Made by a program: the position numbers and the translations under genes. From Sapria himalayana (Eukaryota; Streptophyta; Magnoliopsida; Malpighiales; Rafflesiaceae), in the NCBI GenBank assembly GCA_029783825.1, contig JAREIK010001716.1:736102-800101 (forward strand): 64,000 nucleotides of DNA, given 5' to 3'. The notes beneath the pieces are model-generated. The model did not search any database, was not told where the DNA came from, and saw nothing but the letters and a program-made list of their open reading frames with translations. Below are positions 35,195-49,138 of this stretch, piece by piece; the first letter of the stretch is position 1, and every line of letters starts with the position of its first letter.

Positions 35195-35480
35195 GTAAAT
35201 GAACATATAATGAAGAAGCGTTCCTCCACATAACCTTGAAAATGTATTAAATGAAAAAAAAAACTAATTAAAATCTAGTTCCTGGAATCATTCTACTAAA
35301 TTGAAAAAAGATGGTGATAAAGCATATCAAGTGGCATGCACTTATTCTAATCACATGTTTGGATGCTCTAGATCTCAAATAACTAGCATATTTTGGAAAC
35401 ATCCCAAGTGTTAAATATCCAAATCACAAACATGGCAAATAAATTTTTATCACCACTATTTCACAAGATTGAATTGTTTC
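35195..35480. repeat. start of a diverged segment also present at 54,530
   Basis: About 285 bp matches 54,530-54,790: CTCCACAT.ACCTTGAA, GGTGATAAAGCATA.CAA, TCTAATCACATG.TTG and CAAATAACTAGCA blocks in the same order. It is the left end of a segment pair continuing at 36,655-40,300 and 55,920-60,360. Confidence 0.65.
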
Positions 35481-35891
35481 TCTATTGGTGAGCTTGGTAT
35501 TCTTGGTTTGATGAATTGCAAGTCCTTTTGTTTCAAGTCTCTGGCAAATACAAAGTTGAAGACTCTTTGGATAAGGTGGATATACTATTTTTACCTGAAC
35601 TCTTAATATTTGGAAGTACCAAATATCCAAGCAAAATGGACCTCTTAGGAAATCCCCGTTTATGATTGGGATATCTTAATTGAGAAATCTTAAGATATAA
35701 AGAAAGCAATAACACTCAAGGATACATGGGCAAATGATGAAAGGCTGATTTCAAAATGCTTAAATATTTATCTAGAACTAATTCAATGAAAGCACAAAGC
35801 ATGGTCAGAAATGATTTGGTTTCCCAATCACCCCAAAGCACGCCATGTAGCTTTGTTTATCTAAAACACAACAAAAAAAAAAAAAAAAAAA
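35462..35891 (+). mobile_element. 5'-truncated LINE with poly(A) tail
   Basis: Translation resembles the LINE ORF2 C-terminus: GELGILGLMNCKSF..SLANTKLKTLWIRW, then AWSEMIWFPNHPKARHVALF, the zinc-finger RVT segment also seen in the LINE at 44 kb. It ends in a 19-A run (35,873-35,891). The insertion sits within the repeated segment starting at 35,195, whose partner at 54,530 lacks it. TSDs were not identified. Confidence 0.7.
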
Positions 35892-36655
35892 GAACGATAG
35901 CTTATTTGCAACCCCAATAAATATTAATTGTGAATATTCTCACCTTTTTTTCATCTATAAAAGCATATTGGAGCATCTAAAAAGCTGGACAGTGATTTTC
36001 TATAGATTATATTACTCCAAGCACCAAGCTTAAAAAAGTATCCAACTGCTATCTATATGGAAAAATAAATCTAAGTTGTCAATAAGTTTTCAGGATCTCA
36101 TTTCATTTCGTAGGAATTATAAAAATAAAAAGCTAGCGTGTATTTCAGAATGTATTAGTTTGAAATACACTGGTTAAAGCTATAATTAAAAACTGTCGAT
36201 GAGACCAATAGTATAATTATTGTTAATGAATTACTATCAAACTGAGGAAATAATGGCTTTTAAACTAAAGCTAAAATCTCAAAATGGCAAACTATTAAGA
36301 TGTTTGAAAAACATTTAAAAGATAAATAAAAATTGATTAATATACTCTGGCTTACCAAGATCTGAACATGATTTTTATCTAAAATAGACATGTTTCAAAG
36401 CATGTTTTATTGAAAGAAAATTGTCTCAGTGCAAGTCAGATTACTTTAGGACGGTACATAAAATTATGAACCATCTTATATTCTTTAAATGAAATATTTT
36501 AACAAAAATCAAAACAATCGAACACTATTAACATTACAAATTCGGAAAATAGGCATGCTCACCTGGACTAAAATTTTATGAAACTTATGTTTTAGTAAAC
36601 AAGAATTTCGTTGATTTCACTATTAACATTTAGCAGTCAGTCAAAATTATAAGCA
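35892..36655. other. no recognisable features
   Basis: AT-rich sequence without open frames. Some of it may correspond to 54,960-55,920 in the paired segment, but I could not follow a convincing match by eye. Confidence 0.4.
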
Positions 36656-37345
36656 AATATCTCAAGCGTCAATAATATAATAAGAAAACATAACAATCAA
36701 CCATGAAATTATTTGCAGATGCTGATGTGAAGAAGCAAATTTTTGAATTAATTTAACTACCTATTAGAATTGGGAAGGGTTACTTTTATAAAATGTAAGA
36801 TATTTTGTGGGCACTATAAAATTTAGATGGAGCAGGAGGAGCAGCAGCACTTATTTAATAATTTAGACACAGGAAAAAAGTTGGATATCATGGGGATAAT
36901 AATTAGTAAAAATTATCTCAGGGGCCTATTTTTAAAAATATTTAATAAAAATTTTTATACTCTTAAAATTTTAACAAAAATTCCTCAAAACAAATTGTAT
37001 TTGTTTTCTTGCCCCCAAGGGAATAAATCTCATGTATGCTCTCACTCACTCCTTGACACTATTATAAATATAAATACATTCTTTTTTCACAAACTGTTAT
37101 ATATATGCACAAATATATGTATGATGATAATCTTATTATTATATATATATTTATAAATATAATTATATATGTATATACATGTTTATAAACATATAAAAAA
37201 CATGTTTATATGTATACACATATTTTTTTTTATAAATATACGTATAAATAAAAAGATATATGTGTTAATAAACATATAAAGATGTACAAATCTTTCCGAA
37301 AACACATTTGATATTGTATATGTATGTATAGTAAACATGTATAAT
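36655..37345. repeat. duplicated non-coding segment (paired with 55,920-57,460)
   Basis: It shares GCAGATGCTGATG, TTACTTTTATAAAATGTAAG, GGGCACTATAAAATTTAGATGG, a short GGAGCA/GCAGCA repeat (36,829-36,849), TTAGACACAG, GTTGGATATCATGGGGATAA and the TATATA-rich tail with 55,920-57,430. A partial third copy lies inverted at 61,020-61,290. It flanks the degenerate hAT copies and may be part of a larger element. Confidence 0.7.
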
Positions 37346-37349
37346 GTTA

Positions 37350-40300
37350 TAGATATGTCAAGTCGTTCGGTCGACCAGGCTCAACACAATGCATGACCCA
37401 AAATATATAGTGACTAGCCCAACACGACAAGGTCCAAAACTATACTCGGATCGAGGTCATGCCGATCCGAGACATAACTTATGTCATGGTGGGCTAGGAC
37501 TAGTCATCTCGTGTTGGGCCAAACACAACCTGCATACTTGGCCTATTGGCACGGTCCATATGCACTATAACTTATGATCTAACATGAGTCATGGGTCACA
37601 TCCATTACATTTTTATGTAATGGGTGCCGACATGGAAAGCAACAGGCTGGTGCATGTCTCTTTCCATGTCACCAAATAATTATTTTTTATATTTATTAAT
37701 TTGTAGTTTTTAAAAATTAATTCCGACGACTACATGCAAAAATCCGATAGGTGCGGTCATTTATAATTAAACAAAAAAAATTAAAAAACTTTTAAAAATA
37801 AATTTTTATAATTTAAAAAAAATCTATATATAGAGAAAAGAACTTTCTTGAATTTTTTTTTGATTTGGAAATATAATATGACAAATAGTGACTTATATGA
37901 TGGCAAATTTATTGTGGAAATAAATAATAATGACAATCTAACCAAAAGATTTGAGACCAAACTAGGCTCTCTTTAATGACTTCGACCTATTTTCCAAAAA
38001 AACCTAAAACTAGATAAACTTCAGTAGTATAAACTTACTTTAACATAATAAAAAATAAAAATTATATTGATGTCAAATAAAAATCAACACAATTTATATA
38101 TAATAAAATATGTATAGATATAGGAGTGCAAGTGACACTAACCACACTAAGAGATATATTGATCAATATATAAAAAAATATAGTACATTAGATCACAAGC
38201 AACCCAACTAAGTGGTGAGGCTTTTGAAGTTTGATCAAGTTCAACCTTATTGACCCCCTTCATTTATCATAATGACATTGAGATGGAAGATATGAGTAAG
38301 TTGATTGAGATCATGGGTCTTTGAATTAGATTTTTGGAGGATCCCAGGATAATTAGTATTATACATATCTATTTCCAGCTTGTTTATCATAGGATACACA
38401 GGTCAACTAAAGTGGAATGACATAATAAAATATTATAAATATAAAAAAATAATTTTATAATTAATGATTTTAAAAAATAGAGTGGAGTAATATTTATGAT
38501 ATTTAATATTTGGATTAATCATGATAATACATCATCATTCATGTCTCACTATCTGCTATGTAGATCTTAAATAGGAACTTAAAAAAATTGGATTTACTGA
38601 GAGTTTATATCCTCTTGATGGCCCTACAACATATGAATCTATGATGATGATCTTTAGCGAATATGATATTCAAAATACAAATTTTAGTATTACATTCGAT
38701 AATCCTTCAAATAACATAGTTTCCATTAGTATATTTTTTAAAACCATTAGAGATGTGTGTTATGAAAAAATTATAATGTTATGTGTATATGTCATGTAAT
38801 TAACTAAATAGCATATGTGGGAATGAAACTTATTGTCCTTGCATTAGAAAATATTAGAAATTCACTAAAAAAGAAATAGATAAAAGAAAAATTCACTAAA
38901 CTTGAGATATCTAACATACAACAAGAGTTTAGAAGACTCTTTTTGTTAGTCGATCTAAAAAAGAAACAATTTTAAATGAATGGGAGATTTCATTAGAATT
39001 ATATTTACCTAATTTTAGAGTTATATGTTGACTATTAATACGTGATATCCGACTATATAAATAGCAAGAGTAATGAACTTATTATTTATGATTTATATTG
39101 GATGCCACATTGTCTATTATAAAATTCATGAAGATTTTTTATGAAATGATTAATAAACACTCAAATGTGTAAACTCACACTATTTCCATTGTACTTGACG
39201 TATACATAATATTAATAGCATGTTTAGTAAATATAAATAATATGTTATATTTCATGTAATACTTATTAAGATATAAACCAAATATTTAAAATACTAGTCA
39301 TCTATTCCATATTTGTATTGTTTGATTGCATGTGTGGATCATAAGATTAAGGTAGAATGAATAGCAAATATATCAAGATACATACTCACTAGTATGAACT
39401 AAGAAGACAAACCTGAAAGTTTTAGCCAAGCTCTGAGTATTGACGTGAATGCTATATTCAAAGATGATGACTTTTCTATTTAATTATAAGAAAATGAAGG
39501 GATATATTATCAAATGGTAGCAAGTTGTCTCAATACTTAGATATTGATTTTTGCTCAATTCTATAATATGATAATAATAAGAATTTAGATATTTTGAGCG
39601 GATAGAAATCATATGAATTCACTTTTCCCAAGATCTACTGACCCCTCTAGTATCTAGCATACCTTTGGAGTCCATTTTTCTGTGGCAGCCAATATTATAT
39701 TAGATAGGAAATACATATTAAGACTAGATATCATATAGATATTTGCAAGTTTGAAGGACTAAGAAGATTAATGGTTGGGCATTTTAGATAAAGCAAAAGA
39801 GTTGCTGATAAATGATAACTTATGAAACATTTAGACTAGAGATATTTAGGCTACTATTATGCTACCTTTAGATGCAAACATGATGATGAAGATCTATATT
39901 GCACAATCATACTATATATACTAATCTTTGACTCACTTGATTTTGGATTATTTTTTTCTTCATATGACAATTTGATTGGTTTTGAATTGTTGTCAGTTAT
40001 GCTTCAACTTATGTTATGTATCATATCATGAATTATTTTTTTATTAAATATTTTAATTTTTGAATTGAAAAAACAAAATGTCAATTAATTTTTTATTTAT
40101 TAATTTGCTTTAAATTCATTTAAATATCTAATGTAATGTAAATATGTAATATAATTTTTAATTATAATATTTTGAAATGTCAATGTAACATTTAAAATAA
40201 ATCTAAAAATTTTAAATTTCAAATAATTTTAATTGTTCACATTCAGGCTGCCCATAACCACCATGACGTGACCCGACATGACTCAAAATCTAGCTTACAA
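37350..40300 (+). mobile_element. degenerate hAT, copy B1
   Basis: The left end TAGATATGTCAAGTCG (37,350) is a mutated form of the TAGAGGTGTCAA TIR. It is followed by a GC-richer subterminal stretch to 37,640, a leader with a TATATATAGA box at 37,826, and a transposase relic. The 3' subterminal remnant (GCCCATAACCACCATGACG) ends near 40,300, where the leader of copy B2 begins directly with no TIR between them. Confidence 0.65.
37878..39870 (+). pseudogene. degenerate hAT transposase, copy B1
   Basis: It starts ATGACAAATAGTGACTTATA, the same MTN-type start as the complete family. Recognisable blocks follow: a BED-region remnant with LDHKQPN-like residues after it, the second catalytic Asp block (TFDNPSNN) near 38,695, a C-x-C-H remnant (MCICHVIN) near 38,785, and the dimerisation region near 39,650-39,780. 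There are frequent stops. Divergence from the complete gene is much greater than for copies at 6-10 and 46-48 kb. Confidence 0.65.
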
Positions 40301-40735
40301 TACTAAAAATGACTACATTAAAAAATATGATGGGTGTCGAGTTTCTGGTCATTTTTAATTAAACAACAAAGTTAAAAAACTTTTAAAAATAATTTTTTTA
40401 ATTTTAAAAAATTCAATATATAGAGAAAAGAAATTTTTTTTTGAATATTATTTCTCCTCCTCTCACATTTTTTTTCTTTCCTCTCTCTCTCTCTCTTCTT
40501 CTTCTTCTCTTTTGAGTTCTGTATTGTGACACTTTGTATACTATTTAATGTCATTGTTTTTTAATTCTATTGATTCTAGCCTAGCAAATTTTAATAAAAA
40601 AATAGGTGGAAAGTGAACTATGACTACGAGCTACAACTCAAATAAAAAATTTCTGGTTACAATGCATAATTTTTTTTTATTTATTAGTTTGACATTTATT
40701 AGATTTTTTATAAATAGAAATATAAATAAAAAATA

Positions 40736-42760
40736 TGACAAATAGTGACTTATATGATAACAATTTTGATGTATAAATAAATAATCACGACAATCTAGCC
40801 AAAAGATATGAGACCAAAACTAAGTTATCTTCAATAACTTTGACCCATTTTCCTAAAAAAACCTATAACTAGATGAACTTCAATAGTATGAAAATTTTAT
40901 TGATGTCAAAAAAGAATCAACAAAATATATATATTATAAAAAATTATATATGTAGGAATACAAGTGAAACTGATCACCTTCAGAAGCATATTAATCAATA
41001 TACCAAAAAATAGTGTATTGGATCATAGGCAACCCAACAAAGTGGTGAGGATTTTAAAGTTGGATCAAGTTCAGCTTCATTATCACCCTTCATTTACCAT
41101 AATGACTTTAAGAGGAAAAATAGGACCAAGTTGATTATGATATTGGGTCTTTAAATTAGATTTTCGAAGGATCCCATATAGTTAGTATTATACATATCTA
41201 CTTCCAACTTATTTATCATATATAGGATATCTATGTCAACTAATAGGAATGACAAAATAAAATATTATAATTTTAAAAAATAATTAATAATTAATAAAAA
41301 TAGGAATTATAGTAGAGTAATATCTTGACTAGTCACCAAAATATATCAATATTTATCTGCCTCACCACCTATGATGTAGATTTAAACTAGGAACATAATA
41401 TAATAATTTGGATTTACTAAGATTCTCTATCCTCTTGATGGCCTTGCAATATGCGAGTCTATCATGATGATTCTTAGCGAATATGATATTCAAAATAAAA
41501 TTTTTGATATTATATGCGATAATCTTTCCAATAATGGAGTCGCCATTAGTATGTTTGTTAGAATAATTAAAGATGCGTTATCATGTGAAATTGGTCATGT
41601 TAGGTGTAAATGTCATATAATAAACCTAATAGCATATATGGGAATAAAAGTTATTTTCCTTGAATTAGAAAAAATAAAAAATTCACTAAAATACCTTTGA
41701 GATACCTAGCATACAACAAGGGTTTAGAAGACTTTTTTTTTTGTTAGTTGATCTAAACAAGAAAAAAATTTCAAATAGATGAAAGATTCCATTAGAATTA
41801 TATCTACCAAATTTTTGAGTTATGTGTTGACTACTAGCACGTAATATCCAACTATATAAATAGTAAAAATAACAAACTTATTATTGAAGATTCATATTAG
41901 ATACTAAAATTTCTTTTAGAAAATTCTTGATTTTTGTGAAATGATAAACAAATATTCATGTGTATACTCACACTACTTCCATTGTACTTAGATGTATACA
42001 TGATGTTAATAGCTTGTTTAGCAGATATAAAAAAAATGTTATATTTAATGTAATACCTATTGAGTTGTAAACCAAATATTTAAAATACAATTCATCTATT
42101 CCATGTTTGTATTATTTGGTTGCATGTATGGATCATATGATTAGAATGGAATTAGTGGCAAATATATTAAGATACATACTCACTTGTACGAACTAAGAAG
42201 ACAAACCTGAAAATTTTATTCACAAAAAATAAATAGCATGTTTACATATTATGATGCTAGGTAATGTAGTTTTAGCCAGACTCTGAGTATGGATGTGAAT
42301 AATATATTTGAAGATGATGACGTTTCTATTTAGTTGGCTAAGAGAATATGAAGGGATAGTTTATCAAATAGTAGTAAGTTGCCTCAATACTTAGATATTA
42401 ATTTTTGTTTAATCATATAACATTATAAAAAAATTTTTTTGGATATTTTGAGCTGTTTGAAATCATATCAATCAACTTATCCAAACTATCTAAGAAGACT
42501 TGCGATATATTGACTACTTAGTATCTAGCATACCATTGGAGTCTATTTTTCTATAATAGTCAATATTATTTTTGAAAGGAAAGTTAGTCTACAACAAAAT
42601 TTCATATAGGTATTTGCAAGCTTGAAATACTACAAAGATTCATGATTGTGCATTTTGGATAAAGCAAAAGAATTACTGATAGATGATAAACCATGAGACA
42701 TCTTGATTATGGATATTGAGACTAATATTGTGCTACCTTCAGACGCATAAATGATAATGA
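40736..42760 (+). pseudogene. degenerate hAT transposase, copy B2
   Basis: Same start and block order as copy B1. The longest open piece (41,464-41,700, 78 codons) contains IICDNLSNNGVAISMFVR with the second catalytic Asp and RCKCHIINLIA with the C-x-x-H motif. Numerous stops elsewhere. The extra similarity between B1 and B2, including leaders, suggests tandem duplication rather than two insertions. Confidence 0.7.
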
Positions 42761-42944
42761 TGATCTGTATGTACACTATCATACTATAGATACTAATCAT
42801 TTACTCATATAATTTTGGATTATTTTTTTCATATGATATTTAATTATTTTAAAATTGCTATCAGTTATGCTTAAACTTATGTTATATATCATATTAAAAA
42901 TTATTTGTTTATTAAATATATAATATAATTTTATTTTTAATTTT

Positions 42945-43180
42945 AAATTTTTTAATTTTCTAATTTTCTAATTTTCTAATTTTCTAATTTTCTAATTTCC
43001 TAATTTTCTAATTTTCTAATTTTCTAATTTTCTAATTTTCTATTTTCTAACTTTCTAACTTTCTATTTTTCTAATCTTCTAATTTTTAAATTTTTTAATT
43101 TTTAAATTTTTTAATTTTTAAATTTTTAAATTTTTAAATTTTTAATTTTTTAATTTTTTAATTGTTAATTTTTAAATTTA
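42945..43180. repeat. AT-rich minisatellite, TAATTTTC unit
   Basis: An 8-bp unit TAATTTTC repeats with small variations over about 150 bp (42,945-43,090) and grades into AATTTTTA-like units up to about 43,180. It lies in the 3' untranslated part of copy B2; B1 and B3 lack it. Confidence 0.85.
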
Positions 43181-45564
43181 TCAATAAAAAAAATTAATTT
43201 ATCAATTATGCTTTGTAATATAAATTTTAATTTGATTCGTAATATAAATTTTAATTTGATTCGTAATATAATTTGATAGTTTATCAATTATACTTCAACA
43301 AATGTCAATTAATTTTTTATTTTTTATATTGATTTTAATTCATTTAAATTTTAAAATGTAAATATGTAATATAATTTTTAATTATAATGCTTTGATATGA
43401 AATCATAACATTTTAAATAAATCAAAAATTAAAATTTCAAAAAATTTTAATAGATCACATTCATGTTGCCCATAACCACTATGATCTGACACAATCCGAC
43501 ATGACTCAAAATTTAGCGGACAATACATGACATGACTTAGAATTGAGCTAGCATTACCTCAACTTACCACATATAATTACAAGAAATAAAAAAAAATAAA
43601 ATTACAAGAATTGAGCTGACACGATGGTGGCCCATGCACTTTATCCCTATTTTCTATTCTAGGTTAAGAATTATCTTAACCTAGAACTAGCCCAAACCAG
43701 CTCAAACTGGCCTGAATCCGGGTTGATTTTAGGTTGTAGACTTGTAGGCCATGCTGATCCTTCCATCCAATGAACCATGTCAGGCCAAGCATGGCAAGCA
43801 GGCCCATTCGGGCCTGAAAAAAAAATGGATTGTGGCAGCTCGGCACAACCTGTTTGACACCTGTAAGCCTTGAGTTTGCAAACATTGTATTTTTTAAAAA
43901 ACGTAATACTATACATGAATATCATGTATGTATTTATGTAAACACACACACACACACATTTATTATATAAATATATATATAACATTACAATTTTTTTTGA
44001 TAAGTAATAAAAATGCACTATCAAAATCTGTACATCCTAAATAAGATCCAAACTAATACAATCTTTCCAAAATACAATGTAAATATTTATTCTTTTCTTC
44101 CTAAGAATTGAATCTAAATTCTGAGATTTTCTTTCATGCCATCTTCTGTTTCTTTCTTTCCATGTGTAGTAAACAGCAGCAGCGAAAACGACTTTCTTTA
44201 TGCGATTATTTGTGGTGTTGGCTGAATAATTCTTTTTTAAACTTTTGAGGCTTTATGTAATGGAATCCATGGGTTATTTCATTGATGTCCAACTTTTTAA
44301 ATGGTCTAATAAACTTCTAGAAAATTTACATTCAAATAAAACATGTTTGAGAGATTCTGTTTGGGTACAGAATTCACATTGCACATTGCATGTTTGTTGG
44401 AGTTACAAATAGACAATCTTTTGTTCTGATTTTCCCAGTTTTAGATATCCAAAAGAATGCAGCTTGTTAGGAAAGTGATTAGGAAACCAAATAATATTTG
44501 CCCATTCTTTTACTTTTATCATATTAGTTCTAGATAGATACTTATATGCTTCGGAAAATATGCCTTCATTTATCAGCCCATGCATTGAGAAGTATTATCG
44601 CTTACTTTATACCTTCAAATTTATCCGTTAAGATATCCCTAACATATATCAGGGATTTCCAAATAGGAGGGTCTTGTTTGGATATTTAGAACTCTAAAAA
44701 TATTAAGAGAGTTAAGATAGATGTGGTGTATCCACCTTATCTAGAGTGAGTCTTCATTTTTGTGAATTCGCCAAAGACTTATAGTAAAAAAGGCTTAGTT
44801 CCAATTCATCAAACCATGAATACCAAGCCCACAATTAGAGGTGAGCATACAAACTTTTTTCCAAGCCACTTTAGGCATAAATCGGTCTATCTTTGGAACA
44901 CCCCATATAAATCTCCTACATGAGCTCTCAATTGTGTTAATTATTGTTGAAGGGCAGAAAGGATATCGAAAACTAATATCCTTCTATTCCTTGAATCACT
45001 GTGCATAGTAATTATAGCTTCCCAGCGAAGGAGAGAATTTTGCTTGCCCATTGATGTATAGAGACTATTATTATGGATAGCAAAGTAGAAAATTGTGACG
45101 TGATAAGTCTACTTGAAGATAGGGAACTTCGAGTAATAATGGGTCGCCAAGTCTAAGTTCTCTATCTTTTAAAAAATCCATGGAGTTCCTTATTTATGGC
45201 AATAGAAAAGGACATAGTAGATATACACTTATAGATAATATCTATGAATTTTGTTGGGAAGTTGAAAGTAATAAGGCTTCTTTCAAGAATCCCCAACTAA
45301 CCATGTCAAACACCTTTTGGAGGACAATTTTGATGAAGCATCTGGAAGATATTCTTCTTCTTGCATATCTCCGTATCAAATTTTGTCAAGAAAAAAGTTA
45401 TCTGAAATTAACCTCCCATTAATGTATGATGTTTGGGTCGGATTAATAATATCCTCGAGAATGCTTTAAAGTCTTTTTGCTATTAATTTAGAGATGAGCT
45501 TAGAGGCGTCAAACGAGTCATGTCGGGTCGGTCGTGCACTATTTTAGGCTGCCCAAGCCCAACC

Positions 45565-48500
45565 TAGAGGTGTTAATCGGGCCAGCCCGGCATGGGAATT
45601 ACCCAGGCCCATGCCATGCCCGGGTAAGGCATGACCCGTGTCGTGCCATGCCGAGGCCAACCGGGCCTCGTGCCTTGCCTGACCCGACACAATTCGATGG
45701 CCCATGGCACGGCCCATCGGCACGATTCGGAGTCACACCCAGTCCCGCACCCATGGACCTAAGCTCCCGGCTTCCTGCACCCTCACGAGTCATGAGTCAC
45801 GGGTCATGGCTCACCCTCTTGTGACTCGGTGAGTTGGGTCTAGCTTTCTCGCACACAAAGACCGTGGGTCGGGTCCAATCAGCCCCGACCCGACATGATT
45901 CACCCCCCCCCCCAACATGCAAAAAAAAATTAAATTTTAGCCGTTGGATCTTGCCTCCAATGACTAGGGGGTAGAATCCGATGGCCCTCATGATTCTGCC
46001 CCCTAAAATATTTAAAAAAATAAAACAAAACAAAAAAAATTATTTTTTTTTATCTATAAAATTCTCCTCATCTCTCTTTAATATTTATATTTTTCATAAA
46101 TATTTATTCTCTCAAATCTCACATTTTTACTTTCTCAAAAATTTTGCTCCTCTCTCCTGGGACTCGGGATTTTGTCATTTGGCTTGGCTTTTCGGGAATC
46201 TCAACTCGGGTTTCGAATTTTGAGCTAGATTGTGGTGCACCATGTATGTGATCAACCTCACTCCTTTACCATGTAATTTATTTTAAGTTTTTCTGTTTCT
46301 CTCTCTCTCTTAGTCTCCCTCTAGTCTAGTCTCTCTCTAGTCCTAAAATAGTTAAATCTAAAATTTATCATATAGTCTCTACATAAGTGTCCTGTTTAAC
46401 AAAAATCCTAAAAAATGACAAATACTAATGAAACATATTTAAATTTAGAAAATGAAAATCTTACACAGAGGTCTAACGCTGCTAAAACTTTGGTTTCTCT
46501 AGTCGTCTCAACCCAAACCTCTAAAAAATAAAAAATTAGGACTTTTCTAATTTGGACTCATTTTAATATAATAAAACTAAAAAATGTTAGAGGTGAGTAA
46601 GAAGAAATGACACAGTGCAAATATTGTTTGAGAATTTTAACTTGTGAGAGTTCGTTTGGGACTAAACACCTTAAGAGGCATGCCGAATTATGCACCAAAA
46701 AACATGATCCATTAGATCCTAAGCAAACTCAACTTGGCACTGCATTTTTTGAGACTGGATCTAGTCCAGTCTCAAAGTTTATTCCCTTCATATACTCCAG
46801 CGAGTTGGGTAGGGACGACATGACCAGACTTATCACATTGATGGCCTTCCGATTAGATTTTTGGAAAATCCAAGGGTAGTGTGTATCATGCAGACATATA
46901 TTTAGCCTGCTTATCGTAGGATTCCTAGGTCCACATCTAGGAATTACATACTAAAATTGTATAAATTAGAAAAATAAAAAATAATTAATAAATTTATGGC
47001 ATATAGTGGAGTGGTGTCCGTGACATTCGAAATCTAGACAAGTCACGATGAATCATCTTATGTATGTCTCACTAGCCACTATGTAGATTCTAATTGGACT
47101 ATAAATAAAAAAATTTTAGGATTCTTTGAGATTCTCCATCCTCATGATGACTCGGCCATTTTTGAGTGTATGATGAAAATCTTTAGGAAATATAAAATTC
47201 AAAAAAAAAATTTTTAGTGTCACATTCGATAATATATCTAATAATGAAGTAGCAATTAACATATTTGTGAGGAATATTAGAGACGTACCATTAGGAGAGA
47301 TTTTTCATGTCAGATGCATGTGTCACATGATTAACCTGATTGTTCAAGTGGGTATGAAGGTGTGTTCTCCCACATTGGATAATATACGTAATGCACTAAA
47401 ATATATTCGTACTCCTCGTAGACAACAAAAGTTTGGTAGTCTCTGTTTGTCTGCGAATCTAAAGAAGAAGAAATTCCAATCAGATGTGAGACATCACTTG
47501 AATTACATGTACCTGATGTTGGAGTCATGCGTTGGATACGAACACATGATATCCGAATATGTCAATAGTAAGAGTGACGAACTTATTATTGATGACACTG
47601 ACTGGGTTTCAAAAATTTCATTTATGAAATTTCTGAAGATTTTTTACGACACGACGAACATGTGTTCGTCGGTTTATATGCCCACGACTTGCATTGCACT
47701 CAGATGCATATGCAATATTAGTAGCATATTTAGGAAGTATCGAGCTGACCCGATACTTAGCCATATGGTTACATAAATAGAAACCAAGTACTTAAAGTAC
47801 TAGTCCACCGTTCCATCTCTTTATTGCCTCGCTGCATCCATGGACCCTAGGGTTAAGGTGGAAGGGGTAGAAAATACTCTAACTTATATTTCCTCATTCA
47901 TGAACCTAGAAGACCCACTTGAAGGGTTTATTTACGAGAAGTTGACTAACTTGTTCACATACTATGATACTAGGTATGGTGGTGGTGGTAGTAGTAGTGA
48001 GACTGTGATTACGGACATGGATACCTTGTTCTGAGATGATGATTTTTCCATTCACCTAGCGAGGGGGAAACGTTGGGGTGGACCATCACATAGGAGCGAG
48101 CTTTCTCGGTACTTAAATATCGATTACTGCTCAATCCTATCACATTCTGATACTAAGAATCTTGATATATTACAGTGGTGAAAATCATATGAGTCCACCT
48201 TTCATGTGCTATCTAGGATGACACGGGATCTACTGACTCCTCCGGTGTCGAGTGTAGCTTCGAAGTCTGCTTTTTCTGTTGCAGTGAACATGATTTCAGA
48301 TAGAAGATCGAGATTATCTCTAGATATTGTTGAGGTATTGGCCTATTTGAAGGATTGAGATGATTTGAGATTTAGTATCCATGATAGTACTGGAGTTGGG
48401 GCAGGAACTGCATTCGCATCCACTGTGAAAGCGAAGAAGTTTATTACTGATGATGATGATCCATATGATAGAGATCTTGATGTTGCGGTTGATGATACTC

Positions 48501-49138
48501 ATGATATGCCGATTGACAATTGATGATGATCCACTGCTTTTTGATTTCGATGTTTTGTTTTTTATTGATAGTATAATTTATTTTTATGTTACATTGAAAC
48601 TTGAATTTGTTTGGTTTGGACATTAGGTATCTATTGGCTGATTGGTCATTTCTCATTTGGTTTGCTTTGGATTTTTTGACTTTTTAATTTTTTTAACGAA
48701 ATTTTTTGTTTAATTTATTTGTTTGTTTAAATTTTTCATTTAAAAATTGTAAACTCTATAATTTTATTCTAATAAATTATAAACTAATTTTATTTTAAAT
48801 TATAAAAAAAAATTAAATTTTATATTTTAATAAATATTTAACAATTTTCATTTTATAATTTTAATATATTATACTTTATCTATAATTTTATATATAATAT
48901 AATATATATTTTATTTAAACTAATAAAGTAAACTTTAAAATTTAAAAAAAAATTAAACTAGGCCCACGCCCGTACAGCTTGGTTTGGCCCGTACGGCCAG
49001 GTTTGGCCCGTCCGGCTAGGTTTGGCCCGAGCGGGCCTGGCCAGGCATGGCACAATACAATAACTGTGCCTTGCATGGCCCGACACGAAAGCATGGTCGT
49101 GCTCTAAAAAAATGGGTCGGGCCTGTTTGACACCTCTA
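45565..49138 (+). mobile_element. full-size hAT (inner), inactivated by point mutations
   Basis: Left TIR TAGAGGTGTTAATCGGGCC starts at 45,565; right TIR GTTTGACACCTCTA ends at 49,138. Flanks GCCCAACC and, shifted by one base, TCCCAACT share the core CCCAAC, an eroded TSD. Organisation matches the complete element: GC-rich 5' end, part of the family hairpin (GACCGTGGGTCGGGTC at 45,860-45,875), a C run (45,904-45,914), TATA-containing leader, transposase, AT-rich 3' region and GC-rich 3' end. The length of 3,574 bp is close to that of the complete copy. Confidence 0.85.
46415..48523 (+). pseudogene. hAT transposase pseudogene, close relative of the complete gene
   Basis: The start MTNTNETYLNLENENLT is nearly that of the complete gene. 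The BED finger is open (46,607-46,879: TQCKYCLRILTCESS, HLKRHAEL). The C-x-x-H and RW regions are open at 47,267-47,776. The insertion domain is at 47,840-48,034, and the dimerisation region is near 48,170-48,360. Inactivating changes include a TAA in the N-terminal Lys-rich region, a frameshift after the BED finger, TAG in place of the W codon of the first catalytic block (near 47,035), and TGA codons near 48,034 and 48,180. The BED W-F pair remains. Confidence 0.9.

Larger units (their letters stand above)
40300..43865 (+). mobile_element. degenerate hAT, copy B2, arranged in tandem with B1
   Basis: The leader (40,320-40,735) is the same as that of B1 and carries a CT-rich tract at 40,450-40,510. 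The transposase relic is at 40,736-42,760. The 3' region contains an AT minisatellite (42,945-43,180) and then a GC-richer subterminal stretch. It ends GTTTGACACCTGTA at 43,865, a TIR with one changed base. Confidence 0.65.

Noticed and set aside
42945..43180. Regular short repeats considered as a CRISPR-like array
   Set aside because: The repeat unit is only 8 bp with no spacers, and the context is a plant genome; it is an AT minisatellite.
43671..44024. 117-codon minus-strand frame
   Set aside because: It spans the hAT TIR at 43,865 and a CA microsatellite, so it joins unrelated sequences.
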